Below, piece after piece: positions 31,046 to 39,420 of a stretch of 54,894 nt of DNA. Both the position numbers and the translations under genes were made by a program. Under the pieces are notes generated by a model. That model was not told the DNA's origin, made no database searches, and was given only the letters and a program-made list of their open reading frames with translations. The first letter of the stretch is position 1, and each line of letters starts with the position of its first letter. Location of the stretch: assembly GCA_021325615.1 (NCBI GenBank), contig JAJPGU010000016.1, positions 1 to 54,894 of the forward strand, read 5' to 3'. The DNA is from Nitrososphaerota archaeon. Lineage in GTDB: Archaea; Thermoproteota; Nitrososphaeria; Nitrososphaerales; Nitrosopumilaceae.

Positions 31046-32397
31046 ATTGGCAAGGCCCTGATTCCGTTTACCTTTACCGAGGGGGTGATAGATGGCAGCG
31101 CGCTCCAGGGAAGGATGTTTCTGGAATCTTTACCTACACAGTCTATGTTCTGAAGAAGGAGGGGGAGGTTATGCACAATCCTAACCGGCCTCCCGGGGCT
31201 TGTTATTTTTCCATTTTCTATCATCCTTATGCCGCTCCTGGCAGTGCATGAAAAATCACCCCGCTCGGGGTTGACAGAGTATGTGTACCAGAGTCTTCCA
31301 ACCAACAACCCTCTTTTTGTCTCGCCCACCATCTCCTCCAAGGAGGCCTGGCCGTTTTTTATCACTAGGTTGTGGGGGGCGGGTACTGGGATTGGGTCTG
31401 CAGTCCTGCCCATGGGGTTTCCCATCCTAGAGGCATTCCCTGTTGGTTCCTGTCCCTCCCTAAAGGCATGAAACGAGTCCGAATAGGTACTGGAAAAAAT
31501 ACCGGAATCTATCAGGTTTAACTTGCTGGTGGGGACGCCCTCGTCATCAAAAGACTTGCTTCCAACGCCGTCAGGGTAATGGGGGTCGTCAACGAGAGAA
31601 AAATCATCTGCGGCAATTTTCATGCCAAGCCTATCTGAAAAGCAGCTTCTCCTCTCGCTGTATGTTTTGAGGCTGAAATTACTGGAGAATACAAAGGCTA
31701 GCATCTCACCCATCGCATAGGGCTCGAAAATTACGGAATACGTCCCAGGCTCGCACCTTTCGGGATTTATGGAATCAAGGCACATCTCCTTGGCATCCCT
31801 CCCAATTCTGGAAGGCGAAAACGAGTCGGAGGTCCTGCAAGCCATTGTTCCGAAGCCGCTTACGGGGTTGGTACCAAACTCGGATTCCGTGTTGATGGTT
31901 CCTGAGATGTACGTTGCCCTGTCGGAACGCTCAAGCCCAGAACTGTTCTTGATTTCAAAATCCTCAGTTACAAGATTCAAGGAGCCTGAAATCCTTGATA
32001 TCCTGTGGTGGGATGCGGAATCGATCATGGCCCTTGCCAAATCTGCTACCCCCTCCGAAGAGATCGAGCCCAATTTTTTGTCATATGTTTTCTCAACCTT
32101 TGGGCTGATTTTTGCAGATGGTAGCGACCTCCAAAATTCCCGAGGTTGAAGGATTGTCCTGCATTGCAGGGCTCGCTCGACAATTCCAAGGTCGTCCGGA
32201 TCGGTGGAAACTGCCGAGAGAATCTTTTTCTCCTGAATTAACCTTATCCCAAGCATATCTTCAAAATTCTGTTTTAACTCTGCGATTTCGGAGTCTGTTA
32301 TCCTTGCCGTGATTATGCGCCTTCTAACATGAATGGCCTCGCACTCGTCCACGTGCAACCCTGCCGCCTTGCGAAGAACGGTTTCGCAGTGAGCCAC
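31042..32397 (-). CDS. TldD/PmbA-family protein, PmbA (TldE)-like
   Basis: 451 residues. The sequence follows the TldD/PmbA fold: an N-terminal alpha/beta part (AIHVRRRIITARITDSEIAE), a central YSVIFEPYAMGEMLAFVFSS, the DDPHYPDGVGSKSFDDEGVP signature and the C-terminal TYSVNPERGDFSCTARSG. No HExxxH metal motif of the catalytic TldD subunit is present, so this is the PmbA/TldE-type partner. The family forms TldD/TldE proteases that trim peptides. It starts 6 bases after cofH in the cofG-cofH operon. A TldD partner is not in the window. Confidence 0.9.
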   Translation of the reverse strand: MAHCETVLRKAAGLHVDECEAIHVRRRIITARITDSEIAELKQNFEDMLGIRLIQEKKILSAVSTDPDDLGIVERALQCRTILQPREFWRSLPSAKISPKVEKTYDKKLGSISSEGVADLARAMIDSASHHRISRISGSLNLVTEDFEIKNSSGLERSDRATYISGTINTESEFGTNPVSGFGTMACRTSDSFSPSRIGRDAKEMCLDSINPERCEPGTYSVIFEPYAMGEMLAFVFSSNFSLKTYSERRSCFSDRLGMKIAADDFSLVDDPHYPDGVGSKSFDDEGVPTSKLNLIDSGIFSSTYSDSFHAFREGQEPTGNASRMGNPMGRTADPIPVPAPHNLVIKNGQASLEEMVGETKRGLLVGRLWYTYSVNPERGDFSCTARSGIRMIENGKITSPGRPVRIVHNLPLLLQNIDCVGKDSRNILPWSALPSITPSVKVNGIRALPI

Positions 32398-32403
32398 TTT
32401 GTT

Positions 32404-33663
32404 TCACCTGGAGTTCTTGAACCTGTATCTGTCCATCTTTATGAGTTCTTGGTAAGAACCAAACGAAGCGGTGTCATCGAGCATGTCTAACCTATCCAGA
32501 CCGCCCTCTGATTCGTAGGTCTTGATTATTTCGTATTTGGTAGTCCTCTGGGCTGGAATCCTGCCTATCTCCCTGGCAAGGGCTCTGATCCTGCTTGGCT
32601 TGATGATCTGGCCGTGCGTAGCTCCTGCCGCAGTCGAGATGCTTTCATTGATAAGTGTGCCACCGAAATCATTCGCGCCACAAGCAAGCAACAACTGCGA
32701 CATGCTCGTCCCTTCCTTTACCCAAGAAGTCTGTATGTTGTCTATGTAGTTGTTCAGCATGATTCGTGAAACGGCATGTGTCAGGACGGCATCCCTGCCG
32801 TCTGCTCCACCCTTTAGTCCGTCATGCATCTTCTCCTTGAACATGGGGGCCTCCGAAGGGATGAAATTGAGCGGCACAAATTCAGTAAACCCCCTGGTTT
32901 CCTTTTGGATTTCTCGCAGAAGGCTGAGGTGCCTTGCCCTGTCCTCGGAGGTTTCTAGGTGGCCAAACATCATGGTGGAAGTGGAAGGAATCCCTAGTCT
33001 GTGTGCCGTCTTTATGACCTCGACCCACTTTTTTACGGTGATCCTGCCGGGGGATATCTTATCCCGTAGAGGCTGGTCTAGAATCTCGGCCGCCGTTCCG
33101 GGGAGCGTGTCGACACCAGCATCCTTCAGCCTAGCAAGGTATTCGGCTATGGAAAGGTCCGATCTGGTTGCCCCGTACAGTACCTCCTCAGGCGAGAACC
33201 CGTGAATGTGAATTTCACCTGCCTCTTTTTTGATAGCCCTGCATATGTTCTCGTAGGTGTTTCCATCCATGTCAGGCGGCAGACCTGCCTGTACACAAAC
33301 CTCGGTCGCACCAAGGGCACGGGCCTCCTTTGCCCTCCTCACGATCTCTTCGGTTGGAAGGAAATATCCTTCATCTTCGCGGAAATCTCTGCTAAATGCG
33401 CAAAAGCCACATTGTTTTATGCAAACATTCGTGAAATTGATGTTTCGATTAACAACATATGTAACAATGTCGCCCACACGCCTTCTACGGAGTTCGTCCG
33501 CCACCATGGCAACAAGGTGAAAATCAAGTCCTTTGGCGGAAAACAGGCGAGTTCCCTCCTCTACCGTAATCTCCTTCTCAGATAGGGCCCTGTCAAGCGT
33601 TTCTGAAACAAGCGGGTCTGCATTTTTCAGACACGCGTCGATAAATGGGGCGCCTGCCTTCAT
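32404..33663 (-). CDS. cofH: FO synthase subunit CofH
   Basis: 419 residues. CofH, a radical-SAM enzyme, joins tyrosine-derived imine to 5-amino-6-ribitylaminouracil in the synthesis of FO, the chromophore of coenzyme F420. The cluster motif is in NINFTNVCIKQCGFCAFSRD (CxxxCxxC). Other family signatures are EICVQAGLPPD-like EVCVQAGLPPDMDGNTYENI, HGFSPEEVLYG, PGTAAEILDQPLRDKISPG and LNFIPSEAPM. It overlaps cofG by 4 bases (ATGA). Length is normal. Confidence 0.96.
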   Translation of the reverse strand: MKAGAPFIDACLKNADPLVSETLDRALSEKEITVEEGTRLFSAKGLDFHLVAMVADELRRRRVGDIVTYVVNRNINFTNVCIKQCGFCAFSRDFREDEGYFLPTEEIVRRAKEARALGATEVCVQAGLPPDMDGNTYENICRAIKKEAGEIHIHGFSPEEVLYGATRSDLSIAEYLARLKDAGVDTLPGTAAEILDQPLRDKISPGRITVKKWVEVIKTAHRLGIPSTSTMMFGHLETSEDRARHLSLLREIQKETRGFTEFVPLNFIPSEAPMFKEKMHDGLKGGADGRDAVLTHAVSRIMLNNYIDNIQTSWVKEGTSMSQLLLACGANDFGGTLINESISTAAGATHGQIIKPSRIRALAREIGRIPAQRTTKYEIIKTYESEGGLDRLDMLDDTASFGSYQELIKMDRYRFKNSR

Positions 33664-34829
33664 GGTGACCGCTCCAAATCGACCAGACCTAGGCTGTCTG
33701 CCCTTTCCTTGATTCTGCTCCTCAGCGCAGGATCAACCATGTGGAAATACTCAGGATAAACTGGAAAACGCGCCCTTAGAACAAAGCCGGAATCGCGGCA
33801 CCTTTGCCTGACTGTTTCGATGGATGGCCAGGAGAATTCCGGGTTTACGTAGTCCGGCGTTATTGGGGAAATCCCGCCCCAGTCATTGATTCCGGTCTGT
33901 AGGAAGGATGGATAGGATTCGGGGGAAAGGTTTGGGGGAATCTGGATGTTCATTTCAGGCATGATCAATCTCGTCAAAGACACTAGATTCATGAAATATC
34001 TTTCTTCCGGCCTAGGCATGTCTTGCATCCTCGTACGGGGCTTGGGTTGGAAGTTTTGTAGTATGACCTCTTGTATGTTGCCATACTTCATGTGAAGGGA
34101 TTTTATCGTGAATATGGAATCTATCATCTCGGTAGGGGTCTCACCTATTCCTACTAGGAGCCCCGTAGTGACGGGTATGGACAAATCCCCAGCATTCTCT
34201 AAGACCCGTATTCTTGCCCGGGGGTTTTTGCTTGGCGCATTTTCATGCGGCATTTTGCTTTCTGACATTCGCTCGCTTGCATTTTCTAACATGAGGCCAA
34301 GACTCACGTTGGTCTTTTTCAGCTGGTTCATCTCCGACTTTGTGAGGTTTCCGGCATTGGTGTGAGGGAACAGCCCGCTTTCAAGGGCTATCTCGCCAGC
34401 GTGGGCTAGGTACTCCACGGTGCTTCCAAACCCGTTGGCCGCTAGCCATTGTCTTGCCTCTGGATATTTTTGCTCAGGCCGTTCGCCGGTCACAAAGAGG
34501 GCCTCCGTACATCCATGGACCCTTCCAATCTTTGCAAGTGATGTGATGTCTTCCCTTGACATCATGGAGACTCCAGAATCTCCAGGCTCCGCCTTGTACG
34601 TGCAATAGGAGCAGGTATCCCTACACAGGTTTATCATGTTGAAAAACACTTTTCTTGAATAGGTTACAATTTTGCCCTTGTTCTGGTTCCGCATTGCCTG
34701 GGCTGCTCGGTAAAGCTCATCAGGGTTTTTTTCCGCCTCTTCATAAATCCGGTTGGCGTCATTGCGTGAAATGTCCTTCCTATCAAAAGCTTTGTTTAAT
34801 AATTCGGATTTTAGGATTATTTCATTCAA
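33660..34829 (-). CDS. cofG: FO synthase subunit CofG
   Basis: 389 residues. CofG, a radical-SAM enzyme, completes the deazaflavin ring of FO after CofH. Signatures are NMINLCRDTCSYCTYKAEPG (CxxxCxxC), EALFVTGERPE, LFPHTNAGNL, TTGLLVGIGET and GINDWGGISPITPDYVNPE, all typical of CofG. The start is TTG 34829, about 27 bases after TATA-like ATAAATAC, which suits a leaderless transcript. It is the first gene of cofG-cofH-pmbA-like. Together with cofD and cofC near 52-53.5 kb it shows that the organism makes F420. Confidence 0.96.
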   Translation of the reverse strand: MNEIILKSELLNKAFDRKDISRNDANRIYEEAEKNPDELYRAAQAMRNQNKGKIVTYSRKVFFNMINLCRDTCSYCTYKAEPGDSGVSMMSREDITSLAKIGRVHGCTEALFVTGERPEQKYPEARQWLAANGFGSTVEYLAHAGEIALESGLFPHTNAGNLTKSEMNQLKKTNVSLGLMLENASERMSESKMPHENAPSKNPRARIRVLENAGDLSIPVTTGLLVGIGETPTEMIDSIFTIKSLHMKYGNIQEVILQNFQPKPRTRMQDMPRPEERYFMNLVSLTRLIMPEMNIQIPPNLSPESYPSFLQTGINDWGGISPITPDYVNPEFSWPSIETVRQRCRDSGFVLRARFPVYPEYFHMVDPALRSRIKERADSLGLVDLERSP

Positions 34830-34867
34830 CTATTTTTGTAGCTCAAGCAGTTGTATTTATGCTTGTA

Positions 34868-35995
34868 CTAGAACTGGCTGGGCCTCTGTTGGAGTGTAAG
34901 CGGCACCTTGATGGTCTTGCCATCTCGAATAATTGTTAGAACCATGTTGTCGCCCACGGATTTTTTGTCTTGAAGGTAGTTTAACAGGTCGCTAATTTTG
35001 TTTATCGGATGGCCGTCTGCAGCGATTATGATGTCTCCTCCTACCTTGTACTGCGTTCCATTGATCGTCTTGGTTTCCTTGTAGCCCTGCAGCCCAGCTT
35101 CTGCGGCAGAGCTTTTTGGAACCACCGTTTCTATCATAAAGCCAAAGGGAACTGGTAAGTTTAGGGTACTAGACAAATCCTGATCAATACTTATGCCAGT
35201 AATGCCAAGCCACGGATGGTTGTAATGGCCTGTCTCTATGAGGACAGGGATGATTCGCTTCATGGTGTTTGATGGTATGGCAAATCCTACCCCTGAAAAC
35301 TCCCCTGTCTCGGATTGGATGGCCGTGTTTATGCCCACCACGTTGCCTTGCATGTCTAACAAAGGTCCGCCAGAGTTGCCGGGATTTATGGGGGTGTCGG
35401 TCTGTATGACATCTGGAATAGAGAATGAGCTGTTGGGAGGGTCAAGCAATCTTCCGAGCTGGCTAACTATGCCTGATGTGATTGAGCCTGAGAGTCCGAA
35501 GGGATTGCCAATTGCCGCAACCTGGTCTCCTATCCTGAGAGCGGAGGAATCTCCAAGTGTCAACGGGTGCAACAGGTAGGAATCTGGCTGGATTTTGACA
35601 ACTGCAAGGTCAGCATAAGGGTCCGTGCCGACAACTTGGGCGGGAAATGATTCGCCGTCATGAAATACAACGCGTATTTTATCTCCGTCTTGCACCACGT
35701 GATTGTTTGTTATGATGTGACCCGAAGCGTCATATACTATCCCTGAGCCAATCACTTTATCAATAGAGGAATCGTTCGCCTTGCTCACTACTATTTGTAC
35801 TACTCCGTCGTCAGACTTTGCAAAAAGGTCTGCAAAACTAAGCTGGGTGCCCTTCAAGAAAGTCTGGTCAAACGGATTTGCCTGTGATATCTGGTATGGA
35901 GGGTCGAGTTTTCCCGATGCAAAGAAAAAAACCGAGACCAAAACAATTACTACGGCACAGTAAATCGCGCCTAATGCAACACTGGTCTTATCCAA
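34868..35995 (-). CDS. HtrA/DegP-type serine protease with PDZ domain
   Basis: 375 residues: one N-terminal membrane anchor (about 6-27), a trypsin-like domain with the catalytic triad H99 (ITNNHVV), D129 (DPYADLAVVKI) and S208 (INPGNSGGPLLD), and a PDZ domain (about 270-365, LNLPVPFGFMIETVVPKSSA, GGDIIIAADGHPI). Such proteases degrade or refold damaged proteins outside the membrane. The start is TTG 35995, about 30 bases after TATA-like AATATTATATG. It stands alone. Confidence 0.94.
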   Translation of the reverse strand: MDKTSVALGAIYCAVVIVLVSVFFFASGKLDPPYQISQANPFDQTFLKGTQLSFADLFAKSDDGVVQIVVSKANDSSIDKVIGSGIVYDASGHIITNNHVVQDGDKIRVVFHDGESFPAQVVGTDPYADLAVVKIQPDSYLLHPLTLGDSSALRIGDQVAAIGNPFGLSGSITSGIVSQLGRLLDPPNSSFSIPDVIQTDTPINPGNSGGPLLDMQGNVVGINTAIQSETGEFSGVGFAIPSNTMKRIIPVLIETGHYNHPWLGITGISIDQDLSSTLNLPVPFGFMIETVVPKSSAAEAGLQGYKETKTINGTQYKVGGDIIIAADGHPINKISDLLNYLQDKKSVGDNMVLTIIRDGKTIKVPLTLQQRPSQF

Positions 35996-36060
35996 GGATG
36001 AATGTTATAGATGTTAGTCATATAATATTTTGTTTGGACGGGTATGGCGTGAAACCATTG

Positions 36061-36252
36061 CTATGCGATTTTCTCAAGGACTGATTCCTCATGTTCATAA
36101 TACAGGCGTAAGGAGTCGTCCTCGAGAGATTTCAACAGGTAGAGGTTTCCCCCCTTCCTGATTTTTTTTATTTCCTTAATCATGTATATCTTGCCAAAAT
36201 CCTTCTCTCCTTCTGCTATTCGGACCATGTCTCCCGAATGGAACACATTCAT
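36061..36252 (-). CDS. Small 63-residue protein, paralog of 7434-7628
   Basis: From ATG 36252 the protein begins MNVFHSGDMVRIAEGEKDFG and ends VLEKIA. It aligns end to end with the 64-residue protein at 7434, including FxxGxxVRI, GKIYMIK, KGGNLYLLKSLE and LRLYYE. The frame is open to 36291, but that stretch is the shared promoter element rather than protein: at the other locus the same bases lie in a different frame. Function unknown. Confidence 0.78.
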   Translation of the reverse strand: MNVFHSGDMVRIAEGEKDFGKIYMIKEIKKIRKGGNLYLLKSLEDDSLRLYYEHEESVLEKIA

Positions 36253-36274
36253 AATTAAGACAAAGCCGGAATGT

Positions 36275-36290
36275 AGATTAATCTTGCGCA
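36275..36290 (-). promoter_or_regulatory. Shared promoter element TGCGCAAGATTAATCT
   Basis: Differs in one base from the element at 7394-7409. It ends 22 bases before ATG 36252. The conservation is at the DNA level, since the reading frames differ between the two loci. Confidence 0.7.
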
Positions 36291-36338
36291 TAAATCAGTA
36301 GATCGTTCGGTCGCATGCCTGTATTGAGCATGGCACTA

Positions 36339-37244
36339 TCATGGGATTTTCTCCATGGCGTGGCCCTCCCTGGTCACAAGATAAATTCCCGTCAACATGA
36401 GGGCGATCGCGGCAACCTGGTACCATCCCGGCTTTTCATGAAGGAACATGAAGGCAAACAGGAGTCCAAAAACGGTGCCTGTAGAATAAATCAGCATTGT
36501 TCGTACCGTTCCGATCCTGCTCAGACTGTGCAAAAACAGGTAGAGGGCTATGCCAAAACCCACTAGCCCAACCAACAACAGGTTGGGAATCTCGATTGGC
36601 GTAATCCCTATTGGGATCTTGAGGATGAGTGCAAAAATTAGGAGCGTAGCACCCCCTATGAGGCCCTTGAGCTGCACCAACCTTGAAATGTCAATCCTCT
36701 GAGAAGCGATTTTGCTTATGTTGTTGTCAAGAGCCCATAGTGCCATGGACAAGATAATCAATACGTTGCCCTCCTTTTTGATGTCGAAAAGGAAACCCGA
36801 AAACTGCAGGTTGGTCGTGACTATGACTACGCCTGTCAGGACCAGCAGAGTGGCAAGATATCCCCTAGCCCTTAATTTTTCTTTGAAGAAAAGCAGCGCA
36901 AATAGGACAGTGAAAATGGTTTCGGAATTTGACAATATGGCCGTGTCCGACGCGGTTGTTTTCTCAAGCCCTGTGAAAAAAAGACTAGGTGCAAGAATCG
37001 AACCTGAAACCGTGATTGCCAGTACTAGCGGCCAATCCCCCCGCCTGACTTGGAGGCCTCGGACTTTGTACGAAAGCGGCACTGATGATAGGGCGGCAAG
37101 CAGGTAGACCAGAGCCCCATACATCAAGGGGTTGGTGTTAACAAGGACAGGCTTCGAGGCAGTAGATATTGATCCGACTAAAACTGCACAAAGGGTGGCT
37201 GATGCATATCCTATCCTAGCTGATCTACTGTCCAATTTGACCAA
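36339..37244 (-). CDS. EamA/DMT-family permease
   Basis: 301 residues with ten membrane segments in two EamA halves (about 12-140 and 160-290). Typical elements are PLVYLLAALSSVPLSYK-like region near residue 50, ILAPSLFFTGLEKTTASDTA, AILSNSETIFTVLFALLFFK with EKLRARGY, and in the second half STGTVFGLLFAFMFLHEKPG followed by QVAAIALMLTGIYLVTR. EamA proteins export amino acids or other metabolites; the substrate cannot be told. The start is a non-ATG codon (TTG) at 37244. Confidence 0.9.
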   Translation of the reverse strand: MVKLDSRSARIGYASATLCAVLVGSISTASKPVLVNTNPLMYGALVYLLAALSSVPLSYKVRGLQVRRGDWPLVLAITVSGSILAPSLFFTGLEKTTASDTAILSNSETIFTVLFALLFFKEKLRARGYLATLLVLTGVVIVTTNLQFSGFLFDIKKEGNVLIILSMALWALDNNISKIASQRIDISRLVQLKGLIGGATLLIFALILKIPIGITPIEIPNLLLVGLVGFGIALYLFLHSLSRIGTVRTMLIYSTGTVFGLLFAFMFLHEKPGWYQVAAIALMLTGIYLVTREGHAMEKIP

Positions 37245-37327
37245 GATGATTTTCTCCCATGGATGCCATCTAAACCTCTTTCTAATATTGAGGATTGGGG
37301 AACGTTATGTGGCTTGCAATTATTGCT

Positions 37328-38536
37328 TCACAAGCTTATGGAATCCTGAACGGTATCAGCGACAGAGTATGTCCTTCCCCGCCATGTTACTGCATTGCTG
37401 CTTTTTGCTTTCAATATGCCGCTTGCAAACCCACCGATAATTATCGCGCTACCTATCGGAGCCAATGGAACGTATCTTGCCCCTAGCCCTAGGCCTTTCA
37501 CTGCATCTAGGAGGGTGGCAAGATAAATTAGTCCCGAGGCAAGCAGGGAGGAGGCAAAAAGAAATGAGAATGAAAATGAAACCCCATAAAAAAATCCAGC
37601 ATAGGCTACTACTGGAAATGGCATGAATAACAAAAACAAAACCGCTACAAACACGCCTGATGCCGCCTTGCCAGATTGGAGATAAAGCGGCGTCATCAGG
37701 CGCTTCAATGCATGCCATAGGGTCCCCAAATCCCTTGCCCATACAGCCTCCACGAGGTGTTCACCCCTGACCATTTTCAGTTTGAATCCAGCTTCCTTCA
37801 CCTTCTTTCCAAGGGCACCGTCTTCAACAAGCTCAGATTTAACGCCCTCGTGAGTGCCGATACTGGAATAAACTTTCCGCCTGATGATGAAGAAACTCCC
37901 AAAAAAATATCCGGTTTTTTTAGATGCGTCGTTAACCCGGAGCGCAGAAAACCGCGTGTGTAAAAACGTGGAAAGTACCGGGAGGGTTATTTTTGTCCAG
38001 GCATCAAGACAGAGCATCTTGGGGATGACCGTCAGGGCATCCAATTCTTCACTTAAAAGGTGGGAAACCGAGAGCGAAATGGTGTTCCTAGAGTGGACCG
38101 TGTCGGCGTCCGTGAATAGGAGCAAATCCCCGCCTGCCTTTCGAAATCCCTCGACACAGGCCCAGTTTTTCCCCATCCATTTTTCAGGCTTTGGCCCGGC
38201 TAGTACGTATTTGACCTTGGGATTCTGGCTTGCCATCTTTTTTATTATCTCGCCAGTCCTGTCATCCGATCTGTCATCAATTGCGATAATCTCGTAATTT
38301 TCATAATCTTGGTCAATCAATGACGAAAGGCACTTTTCAATAAAACCCTCCTCGTTTCTTGCGGGGAGGATGACAGAAACCATGGGTTTGCCATGGGGCT
38401 TGTCCTCAAACCGGTCCAGGAAGGGGGAATCGCGAAAGGTAATCCACATGGAACGGATAAGGAGAATCCAGGTGAGGGACACCCCGGCCAGGATTGCAGC
38501 TAAGAAATAATTTAACACGTCCAATGAAATGCTCAT
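37328..38536 (-). CDS. Membrane glycosyltransferase, family 2 type
   Basis: 402 residues: one N-terminal membrane segment (about 8-28), a GT-A domain (about 50-280; VSVILPARNEEGFIEKCLSS, IDDRSDDRTGEI, the DxD metal motif in LLLFTDADTV, and the ELVEDGALGKKV acceptor-site Asp) and three to four C-terminal membrane segments. It resembles enzymes that glycosylate lipids, including carotenoid or hopanoid types. ATG 38536 is chosen over the frame start at 38782, which overlaps the preceding gene. Only 5 bases separate it from the START-domain gene, so the two are cotranscribed. Confidence 0.9.
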   Translation of the reverse strand: MSISLDVLNYFLAAILAGVSLTWILLIRSMWITFRDSPFLDRFEDKPHGKPMVSVILPARNEEGFIEKCLSSLIDQDYENYEIIAIDDRSDDRTGEIIKKMASQNPKVKYVLAGPKPEKWMGKNWACVEGFRKAGGDLLLFTDADTVHSRNTISLSVSHLLSEELDALTVIPKMLCLDAWTKITLPVLSTFLHTRFSALRVNDASKKTGYFFGSFFIIRRKVYSSIGTHEGVKSELVEDGALGKKVKEAGFKLKMVRGEHLVEAVWARDLGTLWHALKRLMTPLYLQSGKAASGVFVAVLFLLFMPFPVVAYAGFFYGVSFSFSFLFASSLLASGLIYLATLLDAVKGLGLGARYVPLAPIGSAIIIGGFASGILKAKSSNAVTWRGRTYSVADTVQDSISL

Positions 38537-38541
38537 TTTTC

Positions 38542-38958
38542 CTATCTCTCGGCTTCTTCCTTGATGGCTTGAAGGGCCTGCTCGGTACCGCTTTGGATGT
38601 GTTTCTTTATCATGCCGGTAAACATGCCCATCATGCCTGTCAGCTTGATATCCCATTCCGCCTCGACCTTGGTTTTCTCTCCAACAGGCGTTATTGTTAC
38701 TGTTTTTGTGCCATCGATGACACCTTTGGTAAACTGCGCATGTACCTTTTCCTTTGGGTAGACGGTGACTGTCTGCATGCACTTTGAATCCTTAAAGGCA
38801 ATGGTTACCTCGCGCTGTATGGTATTACCTTCCTTTGAAATATTTCGCACCGCTTTGGTTCCCTTCCAAAATTTTGGCTCTGAATCAATGTCTGAGACGA
38901 TGTTCCACACCTTGTCCAAGGGGGCGTTGATCTCTACCGAAGCCTGAATGAGGGCCAT
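38542..38958 (-). CDS. START/SRPBCC-domain protein
   Basis: 138 residues with a START-like fold that forms a hydrophobic ligand cavity: MALIQASVEINAPLDKVWNI, EPKFWKGTKAVRNISKEGNT, VTVYPKEKVHAQF, and a long C-terminal helix. It is a paralog of the protein at 19952-20407. It is the first gene of a two-gene operon with a membrane glycosyltransferase, so it might carry the lipid acceptor or product (inference). TATA-like AAAATAAATAG lies about 27 bases before ATG 38958. Confidence 0.88.
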   Translation of the reverse strand: MALIQASVEINAPLDKVWNIVSDIDSEPKFWKGTKAVRNISKEGNTIQREVTIAFKDSKCMQTVTVYPKEKVHAQFTKGVIDGTKTVTITPVGEKTKVEAEWDIKLTGMMGMFTGMIKKHIQSGTEQALQAIKEEAER

Positions 38959-39079
38959 TATTTAAGGAACTTTCAATCCTATTTATTTTGTGGGCTGGTA
39001 GGAGAACCGGTAAAGGTGCATGTGTCATGGGTCAAAAAGTGTTCGAAATCAATTTTAATGAGACGAGAAAAGGTTTCCT

Positions 39080-39406
39080 GTGGCAATCATAACTTATGAC
39101 GACTTTGCTAAACTCGAAATACGGGTGGCAAAAATAATTGAGGTTGAAAGGATCCCGGGTAAGACCAAGGTAATAAAGGGATTGATTGACCTGGGTGACG
39201 AAAAAAGGCAGGTGATAATAGGCGGGGCAGATTATTACCAGCCTGAGGAACTTGTCAACAGAAAGGTGATAGTGCTGACTAACCTTGAGCCGAGAAAAAT
39301 TGCCGGTGTTGAATCCAACGCCATGCTTCTTGCTGCAGACCTCAATGACAAGCCCTTCTGGCTTACTGTGAACGAGGATGTTCCTCTTGGAACAAAAATA
39401 AAGTGA
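39080..39406 (+). CDS. tRNA-binding OB-fold protein (CsaA / MetRS beta-like)
   Basis: 108 residues forming one EMAP/CsaA-type tRNA-binding OB fold: FAKLEIRVAKIIEVERIPG, KVIKGLIDLGDEKRQVIIGG, VNRKVIVLTNLEPRKIAGVE, SNAMLLAA. In archaea such a domain can work as the separate beta subunit of methionyl-tRNA synthetase or as a CsaA-like chaperone. It starts at GTG 39080, 26 bases after TATA-like AATTTTAATG. Confidence 0.93.
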   Translation: MAIITYDDFAKLEIRVAKIIEVERIPGKTKVIKGLIDLGDEKRQVIIGGADYYQPEELVNRKVIVLTNLEPRKIAGVESNAMLLAADLNDKPFWLTVNEDVPLGTKIK

Positions 39407-39420
39407 GACAAACTTCGCCT

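Noticed and set aside
37328-38782. Longer version of the glycosyltransferase beginning at 38782
   Set aside because: The extra 82 residues are histidine- and arginine-rich antisense to the START-domain gene; ATG 38536 follows that gene's stop by 5 bases.
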